64,000 nt of DNA from positions 10,550,401 through 10,614,400 of the forward strand of contig CM034405.1 of the NCBI GenBank assembly GCA_019925095.2, written 5' to 3'. Source of the stretch: Dendrolimus kikuchii. Lineage: Eukaryota > Arthropoda > Insecta > Lepidoptera > Lasiocampidae. This document shows, piece by piece, positions 54,429 through 64,000 of this stretch. Below the pieces are notes generated by a model. That model saw nothing but the letters and a program-made list of their open reading frames with translations, ran no database searches and was not told the origin of the DNA. The position numbers and the translations under genes were made by a program. The first letter of the stretch is position 1, and each line of letters opens with the position of its first letter.

Positions 54429-56383
54429 CATACAATACATACGTATAGATTTAGCCGCCATACTTATGACACTCTCAATCAAGCAATGACGCTATAAAAA
54501 AATAATAACGCGGTCTATATGTTTATCATAGCTTACGTTAATTTAACGACATATTCGAATAAATCATAATTAATCAACAAGTCGTTGTCTCGCGCGAGTT
54601 TATGAAGCTTGCATCAGTACAGCACCTTGAAGCTTTTCATCATCAGCGATCTTCAGCTTCTTTGTCTTGAGTTAGTTGTAGTGTTAACTTAAAACTATAC
54701 TCCTTATTACATTATTTTAGACCTAGTAGAGTCTTCCCGGTAGTGGTATCTATACAGCGGTTTTTCTGTTTAGCTGCATCAGCGGCTTAAGTCACGTAAT
54801 ACATTTGTGGATATTTTTATATAAACAAAAAACAGGCAGTGTTACACCATACGTACTTATACATAAACCGCATGTACGCGTGCGGGTCTGTCAATACGCC
54901 TCCGTAGACTCCATGGTTATTTTCACCAAAACGAAGCCATTATATTTTAATTTAACTGTAATGTCTGTCTCTGTATGTTAAGATCATTATTTTGAAAAAC
55001 TTATCTTTATGTAGAATATGTGGATATTGATGGAAGCGAGATAAGATGTTTTCTATATTGTTCTATACGAAAGTGTTGTGCTATTATGTGGCTATCATAA
55101 ATGTATACTCCTGTGTGGACGTTTATTAATATATTTCTATTTAAACCAGTATATGGGTTCCCTGACTTCCACGTGGGCAGTTTTCTGACCAAATGTGCAT
55201 ATTTTTACAATTATTACGTGCTAACAACGGCGAAGGAAAACATTGTGATGCAACCTGCACATCGAGATAACCGATGTGTCATAACTGCTAAGCCGCCTTG
55301 GACAGCCGTATGCCGGATATATTGTCCGTTTCTGTTATTATAATATAATAGACTGTGAGAGCGTGGTATTACACCTAAGAGCCCTAAGATATTGATCCCG
55401 GCATGGCTCTACTACCACGTCAAGATTGATATGCAACAACAAATTGTTGATGAATAGTTATTGTCAAGAAGTAAAACGACATGCAAATTATCGAATGAGG
55501 AACGAGGAAATGCAAATAAAAATAAATGCACGTAAAAACATTCGGTCTTTTTGTTTCAACATTAAACATGTATTTTATTTACATATATAAAAATAAAGCG
55601 GCGTGACGTTCCTTCGTTATGAGTTTTTCCAAATATCGATTTGGAGATCTGAAAATATTTATTAGTAGGTCTTGAATTACACAATATAATTTATCAGTTT
55701 ATAAATGCTCTTGAAATTAGTAAACTATGAAGACTGGTAGATATAATAATGGTAGGGAAATGTAAATGAAATGTTAGATACGGTTTTAATTATTTTTGCC
55801 GAGATAAGGATTTTTTTAACAATAATACTTACACTTCTAGAGAACAAAGTGTTATTTATCTTTACCTCGTATTTAGAGTTATTTAGTCAAGACCCGTATA
55901 CCTCCGAAAATAGGGAGCTGTAAACAAATTAGCCCATTTTCCGTGATAAAAAGAATCCTATGGTCATTCCTGTTATTTAAAGTACGAATACACCAAACAC
56001 GATAATTTATTGATTCTCAGAACCAGTTAATTACACATTTATATATTAAGTCTGGGCTATGAAATATGGAGTATGGAATGAGAATAGATAGACAAGTTTG
56101 TTATTGTGAAAGAATTCTATTCAGTATGTTTGGTTGAATCACAATAATAAAAATTCAAATACAATACAATATTAGTTCTTTTTTCACTGTTTATTTATTT
56201 ATTTTCCACAAAAACTAAACAAATAATTTCAAAAACAAGTAAACTGGATTAAATGTAGAAAAGACAGGAGTCCAAACTAGGTAAGGTCCGCTGTCATGGT
56301 TGGTCTTTCTGGCTCTCGCCTCCGATTACTAACTACACTAACCACTATCATTTATATTAATTACAATATAAAGAAAAGATGTA
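54429..56383. other. Intergenic; LINE-like phrase at 55228-55310
   Basis: 55228-55310 (GATGCAACCTGCACATCGAG, CTAAGCCGCCTTGGACAG) matches 10705-10790. Otherwise AT-rich with no supported gene. Confidence 0.35.
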
Positions 56384-56695
56384 TGTATGTGTTTAAGTGT
56401 GATTGTACATATGTGTAAGATTATTCAACTTTGTCTGCTTTTGTGAGGATGTTATTATTCCACAACTGATATCAGTTATGCCGTATTTGAATAGTTTGTG
56501 ATTTCAAGAATACTTTTTGTCTCTTTTTGGATAAATAATAAACATGACAACTAGCTGTGTGTGCCTATATGTTTTAGTGTGATTGTACAAATGTGTAAGA
56601 TTATTCAAGTTTGTCTGCTTGTGTGAGTTTATTTATAATCACGAATTTACTTTTTTGTCTCTTTTCTTGGATAAATGATAAACATGACAACTTAT
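56384..56695 (+). repeat. Tandem duplication, ~180-bp period
   Basis: GTTT.AGTGTGATTGTACA, ATGTGTAAGATTATTCAA, TTTGTCTGCTT and later GGATAAAT.ATAAACATGAC appear at 56391-56551 and again at 56570-56690. The second unit has lost about 45 bp in the middle. It may be the start of a satellite. Confidence 0.75.
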
Positions 56696-59510
56696 TTATC
56701 TTGTTATATAAATAAAAAAGTAAATATAGACAATGTTATTTCTTAACTCACAGAATTTAATGCATTTTAACCTTTAACATGTATTTACTTACGTGTTATT
56801 AGAGAACTTAGCAAAATTTTACAATATTTACAGAAACCAAGTGTGTCCACTTGACATAGTTCTGCGGTCTGTTTGTTACTTGGCGTAAAATTGAATTATG
56901 CAATTACTTTCTCACGGTCTTTTGTTATCATTATTATATTTTGGAAATTATATTTTTAGAGTTACATATTAAACCTAGCCGGTCTAGACTTTAGCCAAAC
57001 TGGACTAAAATCAATTCCTTATTCTTATAAGGTTATGACATATATGTACATATAAAAATAAAATAAGCCTTTATTTTGCCGTTAGTAGTTAGTAATAAAT
57101 AAAATATTTTGTTCATATTAAAAACTATATCTATAGCCTATCTGGCAGCTTGCCCTCGATATAGGCCTCCTCAAAAGACGCCCATCTCCTCCCATCTTAG
57201 GCTTTCCGAGCGGTTTTATTATCCATTTTATGTTGTCTTTGGGATTTCCGATCCCTGATTCTTTTTCCATCCCTTGGGTACCATTTAAGAACTTTTATGT
57301 ATTTTATGCACACAGTCAGTGTTGTGGTCATTGAAGGAGGGATATTGTGTTTTTTAATAGAAATATCCTGCTTTTTATGTTATTTCTATATATAAACTTA
57401 ATAAACACAACAATGGATATTTATACATGTGTATCTGTCAATAATTTTCACTCGACAAAAAACATTTTGACAGAAAAAAAAAATTTCAAAATTCTATTCC
57501 ATAAGAAAAATAGATTTCAAACTAATGAGTCTACAACATCAGATATGACGAAATTTCGTTTTTGCTATTACACTACGGGACCTAAAAACTCTAGCCATAC
57601 AGCATTAAAGTTGTAAGATATGTTTGGCGGGCCATAACTGACATCATGAGAAGTCCGAACTTGACACTTACTCGGAATCAATGTTCAGATATTGATGGAA
57701 AGTTTTACTATATAAGTATATTAGTAATACTACCTGTTCTTCGGATATCTTTTAATCCTGGGGGAACCAGGCTTACGGTTTCAATAATCCTAGGATGTGA
57801 CAAAATATGTAGTATAAGGTATAAGTAACAAAATTAAATAAGAATTATTTGTTCACATATTCATTCGATAGATATATTCGAAGGCTTATGCACTCGGCGG
57901 GACTTTAATGAGATTATTTATAAATTTGTATACAAGATACAATTTGCAAATTTAAATAACAGTAGAGATATTTGAAAAACTCTAAAATAATCATTTATAA
58001 TATTTTGGGCTTGTTTAAAAGTCTCTTATTTATAAGCAATGTCCTAACATTTCTAATCAGTCATTACACTTTAATTAAATTGAAATGCATAGTAAACTAG
58101 TAAGCAAAACAAAGATTACAGTAGCTAGATAAAAAGTTCTCTACGTTTTGCGTTAAATTTTTTTTTCTTTACCCACTTCTGGAAAATTTTTGGAAATCTA
58201 GAAACTTTTCGTATTATATGAATAGTTATTCTTCTTATTGCCTGAAGCGTGCAAACATACAAATCACTTGATGAATAGGAATCACAGCTTGTGGATGTTT
58301 GCAACATGAGAGCTGTTGAACTCTTTGCTGACCTCTGGGAAATTTTATGTTGACCTTCTTAAATATCTGCATATCTTAGAGCAAAGGAATAACCCAGATG
58401 GAAAGTGCCCTCTAGAGTCTATATTATTATTTATAAACGCGGAATAAATTTTCGTGAAAACCATTGATTGAAACCATGATTGAGCGTGGTAGACTCGAAA
58501 AAATTAAGGCCGTCCATAGTTACTCTAATCGATGATCCGTTTAGTATTTTCGTGCCATTAGCCCCCAAAATATCTTCATATGTCTTGGAAAGAAACGAAA
58601 TATGCAATAAAAAAATCCACGATGTAATATCAATGAAAAATTGCGATTATTTCGATCGTTAAAAGCCTTACACGCAACCGAACAAAATAACTCAAGTGTA
58701 TGAAAAATAACTTAAACTTATTTTACTTTGTTCTAACTTCCAATTGTGACAATCTATGCTGTAATAGGACGTTTGAACACTTATAAACGAGGATAATAAA
58801 ATACCTTGCCAAAAGTTTCAAGTACGTTTAAAGGATTTTTCTTTTACGCTGGGTCCATTGTAAATTAAGAATATCCTTTACATATAACCTGGCGTTTAGT
58901 ACGAACGTTTGAATTATTATTAAAGAAATAAATTGAAAAAAATATAAGTAACCATAGTATAATATTATGTATGGTATTATAATATTATGCTTTTGTTTGA
59001 GGGAAATGTAATGAAAGTTTTTTTATATCGTTCCAAACAAGGTGTCAAAATAAATTTAAATACATTTTCTTTATATCGCTTGCAATGGCGAGATAAAGGT
59101 TCTATGCACATTAAGCAAAAAACCAATAAAAATAAAAAGTCAAGTTAAAAATAAGTTACGAAGGCATAAACTGCCAACAGAGAAGACTGTAATTTAAAAT
59201 ATGGTAATGCCATGCCCAGGATTTACTTAAAACTGGTTATCATTCTAGAATACGGGACTATATTATTTCAGTATCAGCCTAAGGTAGACCGACATTGTTG
59301 TGAAGTTTTGCAACCAATGGATCGAGACTATTTGATAGTCCACGAGAAAGCGCACCAAATTTAAGGCTTGCAGCGTAGTGAGTGAAGCCTGTGAGGGAGT
59401 GGAGTGAACTGCGGCTGCAGCCGGCCGGCACGTAGCGGCGCGGCGCGTGTATAGTCCTCGCGCGTCGGTCTCAGGTAGCGCACGCGCAAGTTGCTGATAT
59501 CGTCTTAAGG
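56696..59510. other. Intergenic, upstream of the ZIP gene
   Basis: AT-rich, with no coding region or repeat relation recognised. The last ~150 bases (59360-59510) turn GC/CpG-rich, as expected near an active promoter. Two TGCGC words (minus strand, about 59486-59499) resemble metal-response-element cores but do not fit the full 7-base consensus. Confidence 0.4.
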
Positions 59511-59573
59511 TATATAAGGGTGCGCGTATAGGACGCAACCCATTCGGTTCTCCCTTCAGCCGGTAGTAGGACC
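59511..59573 (+). promoter_or_regulatory. Core promoter of the ZIP gene (TATA, Inr, DPE-like)
   Basis: TATATAA at 59511-59517. An initiator-like CCATTC places +1 at A59542, 31 bases downstream. GGACC at 59569-59573 lies exactly at +28 to +32 and fits the DPE consensus RGWYV. This predicts a 61-nt 5' leader before ATG 59603. The match was found by eye; the start site is inferred. Confidence 0.6.
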
Positions 59574-59602
59574 AGTCTTAGTAAAAGAAACCAAGTGTCA
59601 AT

Positions 59603-59906
59603 ATGTCCGTAGAAGACTTAGTGAACCACGTGCATCGTCATGATGATCATGAAAATGACACAGAAGGAGTTATTCTGGCCAAAGGAGTCGCTATGGCGGT
59701 GCTGTTTGTTGCCTCTATGATCTGTGGTCTCACGCCCCTCGTTTTGTCCAGGAAGTTCCAATGGCTCTCAGTAGAAGATGCTGGGAATCTTAAGTCTACT
59801 AACAGGGTGGTGATGACCTTGCTGTCGTTTGGTGGCGGTGTTCTGCTCTCTACAACATTCATGCACTTAATACCCGAAGTCGACCACAACATCTTATACC
59901 TACAAA
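59603..59906 (+). CDS. ZIP-family (SLC39) zinc transporter, first coding exon
   Basis: 101 codons plus one base, then a consensus splice donor (CAAA|GTAAGTG at 59906/59907). It starts MSVEDLVNHVHRHDDHEND; residues 9-19 form a His/Asp cluster that may bind metal on the non-cytosolic side. Transmembrane segment 1 is about residues 25-47 (GVAMAVLFVASMICGLTPL). TM2 is about 69-91 (TLLSFGGGVLLSTTFMHLIP), with the family's conserved H-L-P/H-L-I-P-E motif. These match the ZIP I/II (SLC39A1-3-like) subgroup, which moves Zn2+ (sometimes Fe2+) into the cytosol. The remaining six or so membrane segments, including the binuclear metal site, must lie on exons beyond 64000. This is the only host gene I am sure of. 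Confidence 0.9.
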
Positions 59907-61399
59907 GTAAGTGAAGTTTTCTTATTTTAGCAGTTGTCGGAAAATTCTTCTTTTGTATTTATTTCAAAATAGAACCTTACAGATTACTTATTGAAAGTTA
60001 TGAATCTACCGCTGTTTTCAAAGCGATTTTAGTTACTGTTAAAGGAGAAGAACCGGCGTAATAAATTTCCTAGCATCATATCTATGCTTCACTATTATTC
60101 ACGTATATAAATAGATTCGTGGTCCTTTTTTTAATAGATTTTGGATGAACACTACGTTTAACAAAGTAATTTGTATGATTAATTATTGATAGAGCTTGGT
60201 AGCGATCGCATTATTCCTTTTCAAAAGATTTACCATATGTAGCGTATTTATTATCTAGGAAATTACCCCACACTAGGAGTTAGATAAAGCTTTGTTAACT
60301 TTAAATAGTGATTTATTATTGGTTCTGCGTCAGTAAGAGGCAGTATAAAGATCGGGTCGTTAACATATAATTTAACTCTTAAAACATATAACAGGCTTAT
60401 GCAAATTTTATACATGTATACATTTTTGTCATTAATTAATGCATTGAATTTGTAAATGTAAGTTTGTAACTGCTAAAATTCGCTACTGTACCGCTTACAA
60501 TATAACCTAATTGCCAGGACAGTTTTCAATGCATCGGTCGAGGTAATTAAGAATTTTCTTTTCTTAAGCAATGTAATGTAAAATAACAGATATTATTCAC
60601 CACATCTTTTCGTAAAAATATAATTTGCATCAAAAAGAATATACAATCACCGTAATATTTCTTTTAAGCTATTGTGTATTGATTTTCGTTGATATGGCCA
60701 ATTACCAAACCCAATCATTTAAAAAACACCAAATATATAAATAAATATTATAAATATAGGTTATGGATACATAGCATAACTTAAATATAATGTTATTAGG
60801 ATACAAGTCTTAGGACATAGAAAATAGTTACAAATATTTATATATAGAGCTTTAATCGTCAATGATTTATATTCAGGTAAAATATTTTAATTTGATTTAA
60901 TCTTAAAATCCAATTAATTGATGTTTATTAATAAGTTTTTTAATCTTATATCCTGTACTCTTATTGCTTATTTAATTCAATACTAATAAATAAAGCTTTC
61001 ATTTATATGTTATATTAACTGTGGTGTCATTAATATCCGTTCCATTAACAAGCGTGATTGAATGCCACGATTTTTTCTAACTCAGCAAACAGAAAAGAAT
61101 TACTTGCCAACATAATTTACATTACAACGTTACCAAAAAGTAATTATAACGTTACCAAAAAGTAGATCTTTCTTAAAGTTAGGTTGTTGTTTATAAGGCT
61201 CGCTGAGTGCTACTTATAACTCTTATAAGTTAGCGTTACTTTTCTAAAGTGTGTGAGGTTTCACAAATAATAGTGCTACTTTATTCAAAATAAAAATTAA
61301 ATTATTTATAGTCATTGTATTTGTTGATTAAAAAGTCTAACTTGTGTTAGGTAACTTTTGAAACATTATAATGACAAAATAAATGACATTATAAGTATC

Positions 61400-61501
61400 A
61401 TTAATAACAACAGAGTGCCTAAATGGCACTCTGTTGTTCGTGCCTACCCCGCAAGGGAACTGGCGTGAAGTTATGTATGTATGTATGTATGTATTAATAA
61501 C
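61400..61501 (+). mobile_element. RTE-like LINE 3' end (copy 6) with 5' foldback
   Basis: Ends in the conserved frame (WHSVVRAYPARELA-like), TGA, AGTT and five ATGT units. ATTAATAAC is duplicated on both sides (61400-61408, 61493-61501). The first 33 bases form a perfect 14-bp hairpin (61406-61419 with 61425-61438), i.e. the element begins with an inverted copy of its own sequence. Confidence 0.8.
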
Positions 61502-62683
61502 CAATTATTGTAGGTAGATCTTATTTTTTTTATTAATAGAATAATAAAAAATAATACGATTACATTTTGGTAGTTTCAACTAATATCATATCACCTCGCG
61601 AAGCTTTTGTAAATCATGTCAGCTAAAAACTTTTTTACACCGTAGTAAGCGCTTATGAACAATGTCTACACCAGTATCTAGTCGACCTTCGTTTTATTTA
61701 GCTAGTGCAGGTTTCCGGTGATTGAATATCTGATACATAATATGCATTTGTATTATTCAATATGAATAAATACGATACCCGCAATATGGATTGCTTAGTC
61801 TTGTTTGTTTAAGCAATAAGTAAGCCCTGGTTGGGTTACATTAAGCAAATTTCTTATAAGGGTCAATGACTCTTACAAAAGCAACACTTTACTTAAAACC
61901 TTATAAACTAATTTATAATTCAAATGGTTTTGTCAGACTTCAATTTGTCCGTTTAGATAAAAATGGTTGAATTACTATTTATTCCTAATGGTGTGGCTTC
62001 ATCAGCAGTAGTGTTAAAGATTTAAACTGTGGCCGAATGCGTCTTATTTAAGGCGTTTAAAAATAATGCTGGTAACAAATAGCTATTAGTGTCATACGTA
62101 ACATACGTTATCTGTCAATATTTGACGTCCTTAACAATGTCGCAACTCAACGCGTTAAACACATCGCCATATTTGCATGAAATAGCCTATATCTGTAACA
62201 TTATCGCAGATGAAAATGCACTATAATATAATTACTTTTTTTCTTATAATTAACCACTCTGCTATTATATGAATATTTGTAATGAGCCAGAATTAGTTTT
62301 TCTTACGGATTCAGTCATTTAATATTCATGAAGTTTGTATGAAAATCAAGTTTTACAGGAAGTAAACGGGTACCGGTTAATAAATATAGGTATTCAAATT
62401 TTCAAACATATCCTATCTTATGTGGAAATACAGTCAATTAAACCAAAATAGTTTCCTACAAAATTACGTTCAGAGTTGAAGCACAAAACCAATCAAAGTG
62501 TGTGTGTGTGAACGCCATGTAATTATTTTCGCTCACACGCACACAAAGTCACAAATAACGTTACAAGTAAAAAGAGTATTTCTAAAAAGTAAGGAATTGG
62601 AACTATTGGAGCTAGCCACACAGAGACTTTGTCTTGCAGGCAGACAGGACTGAAGCGTCGACAAATGAACTGAGACTTTTAGA

Positions 62684-62926
62684 TCCTACTTAGAAGCTGT
62701 CACGGCAGTCATACCCATGGTTACGGTCCCGTAGTGCGTCATCGGCGTTTAGTGGGTAGTCTGGCGGTCGGTGTTTGTAAGTTCAAACGTTGAAGCTTGT
62801 GTGCAAAACCAGCAGCCGGGAGTCCCACATACCCTTAGGTGGCATCCCCCGGGGCCCCAGGATATGCGCAAATGTATTCCCCCAGCGTTGACAAAATGAA
62901 AACAAAAAAAAGGTCCTACTTAGAAG
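62684..62926 (+). mobile_element. 5'-truncated LINE 3' UTR with 13-bp target duplication
   Basis: TCCTACTTAGAAG occurs at 62684-62696 and 62914-62926. Between them are 217 bp with GGCGTTTAGTGGGTAGTCTG and a CCCCCGGGGCCCC stretch, ending in an A-rich tail (about 62896-62911). The TTTAGTGGGTA phrase also lies in the 3' UTR of the R1-clade element (44086), so a related R1-clade family is likely. Confidence 0.8.
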
Positions 62927-63629
62927 TGCTTCACTTTACTGGCACTACTCAGGTTATAAGCGTGTTATAACCTACCTACTGCTTCGATAATTCACTAGTA
63001 ATAACTATTGAAGAAAGTGAATAAAACCTTTAAATTCTTGTTTTATTTATACATGCTTCAATTATTCATAAGATTTATATTACTATAAAAGCCTCAATAT
63101 TGATGAACATGTCATGTGTAAATAATAAATTGTTATAGTATCAAACAGATAATTTTTTATGAATACTTGTTTTTATCTCAGGCATACATTACAAATAGGA
63201 ACTTAAACTATTCAATTTATGTTGTTGACCAAATAATATTATTATTTACATTATAATACGTGAGAAATCAGTGGGCAAACATGATAATGTACTGCTACTG
63301 CTTCGAAGATTTGCTTGGTCAATATTGATTACTTTGTGTGTTAGTTAGGTATTCTTTTTTTTTCAAGAAAATACATAGCAGCAATCATTTCAACATGTAT
63401 CACATGATAATCATTTTAGTTGGTATTTTTAGGAATTACAGTACATATTAAATAGTTTTACTGCTTGTATTTACATAATGTACTGGTTAATCATAGTTTT
63501 ACTATTCTATCATACACTAAACAGATAACGATTATGCTTTTAGGTTATTATTAAAAACCTTAATTTTATGATGTTGTGGAATACGGTATTTTAACTTAAC
63601 AACATATATAATATTATAACATTGTAAAA

Positions 63630-63770
63630 GTTTTGAATGAGCTCCCAGCCGAGGTTTTCCCACAGCGCTACGATATGGAGTTCTTCAAAAAGGGTGTCAT
63701 AAAATTTCTTCGAGGCCGGCAGCGCGTTGGTGACATCTCTGATGTTGCAAACGTCCATAGGCGACGGTAA
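63630..63770 (+). pseudogene. LINE ORF C-terminal end (partner of the SINE-like family)
   Basis: The frame reads VLNELPAEVFPQRYDMEFFK, KGVIKFLRGRQRVGDISDVA, NVHRRR and TAA at 63768-63770. WN.LP..VFP..Y....FK..V...L is the usual C-terminal signature of CR1/jockey-like LINEs; the first Trp is Leu here. The upstream ORF is absent. The 3' UTR runs to A-run 63820-63828. Confidence 0.72.
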
Positions 63771-63828
63771 CCGCTTTCCACCAGGTGGGCCGTCAGCCTG
63801 TTTGCTGTACTCCAGCTATAAAAAAAAA
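63771..63828 (+). mobile_element. 3' UTR and poly(A) of the LINE
   Basis: CCGCTTTCCACCAGGTGGGC, CGTCAGCCTGTTTGCTG and nine A. This tail, together with the last 10 codons, is shared with the SINE-like copies. Confidence 0.72.
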
Positions 63829-64000
63829 GTTGTGTGTGTTTGTTCGGGATTCACGCAAAAACTACTGGGCTGATTTTGATGCGGTGATCAATAGCAAAGT
63901 CCCGGACTTAAAATCTGCATTACGTTATATCCCGAGAATCTTACGGGGATTTTCTTGGCAAAGGTTTTAAAATGACCAGGTCGAAAAAATATGACTCCGA
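63829..64000 (-). repeat. Interspersed repeat (copy 4 of the 2771-3600 family)
   Basis: In reverse complement it contains ATCAGCCCAGTAGTTTTTGC and GTGAATCCCGAACAAACAC, corresponding to CGGCCCAGTAGTTTTTACGT and GAATCCCGAACAAACAG in copy 3, plus CCCGTAAGATTCTCGGGAT. It continues past the window edge. Confidence 0.55.

Larger units (their letters stand above)
59907..64000 (+). other. First intron of the ZIP gene (to window edge)
   Basis: No further ZIP exon is recognisable, so the intron is at least 4.1 kb. It is AT-rich, with retroelement insertions at 61400-61501, 62684-62926 and 63630-63828 and a repeat at 63829-64000. A short tandem (ACGTTACCAAAAAGTA twice) lies at 61122-61165. Confidence 0.65.

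Noticed and set aside
54105..54482. 125-codon minus-strand frame with Cys-Val repeats
   Set aside because: Its core is the (CA)n tract; the flanks show no conserved motif.
1..64000. tRNA genes, rRNA and CRISPR arrays
   Set aside because: No cloverleaf with matching A and B boxes, no rRNA-like block and no regular direct-repeat/spacer array was seen.

Overview
This is AT-rich, gene-poor nuclear DNA from an insect, most likely a moth or butterfly. That call rests on the repeat set: maT and cecropia-type mariner transposons, small Helitrons ending in a GC hairpin plus CTAG, a BEL/Pao retrotransposon, an R1-clade LINE, RTE-like ends with (ATGT)n tails, a Penelope-like element and the 'ACCGACTTCAAA' repeat. 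The only convincing host gene is the first coding exon of a ZIP-family zinc transporter (59603-59906, + strand) with a TATA/Inr/DPE-like core promoter. The rest of that gene lies beyond the right edge. No tRNA, rRNA or CRISPR array was seen.

Layout. 1-12.3 kb: an inverted repeat (407-652), a Harbinger-type MITE (1404-2087), a repeat interrupted by a SINE-like element (2771-3600), two remnants of a retroelement with a nuclease-like C-terminus (4381, 6950), and long featureless stretches. 12.3-18.2 kb: two Helitrons, a pogo-like MITE, an element with ~110-bp terminal inverted repeats enclosing a Penelope fragment, and a third nuclease-like remnant. 18-27.5 kb: a MITE, maT copy 1 and LINE 3' ends. 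27.5-33 kb: a BEL/Pao element with 5' leader, gag and pol, decaying and cut off inside integrase. 33-40.6 kb: a fourth nuclease-like remnant, maT copy 2, a solo LTR with a 4-bp target duplication, a Helitron, a SINE-like copy and a fifth nuclease-like remnant. 42.8-44.3 kb: a GC-rich, 5'-truncated R1-clade LINE inside an 18-bp target duplication. 44.5-49.3 kb: an array-bearing repeat, a mariner with an intact transposase frame, and a 1.6-kb Helitron carrying a 9-bp minisatellite. 49.7-52.9 kb: a Penelope element with intact reverse transcriptase but no nuclease core, ending in a hammerhead-like fold, then a LINE remnant split by a SINE-like element. 52.9-59.5 kb: mostly featureless. 59.5-64 kb: the ZIP exon and its first intron, which holds three datable retroelement insertions.

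No operon-like logic is present; the window is a record of nested transposition. The most informative items are the hammerhead-like fold of the Penelope element, the UGA-CUA junction between BEL gag and pol, the five related nuclease-like C-termini, the SINE/LINE pair sharing a 3' tail, and insertions whose target duplications let the empty site be read.
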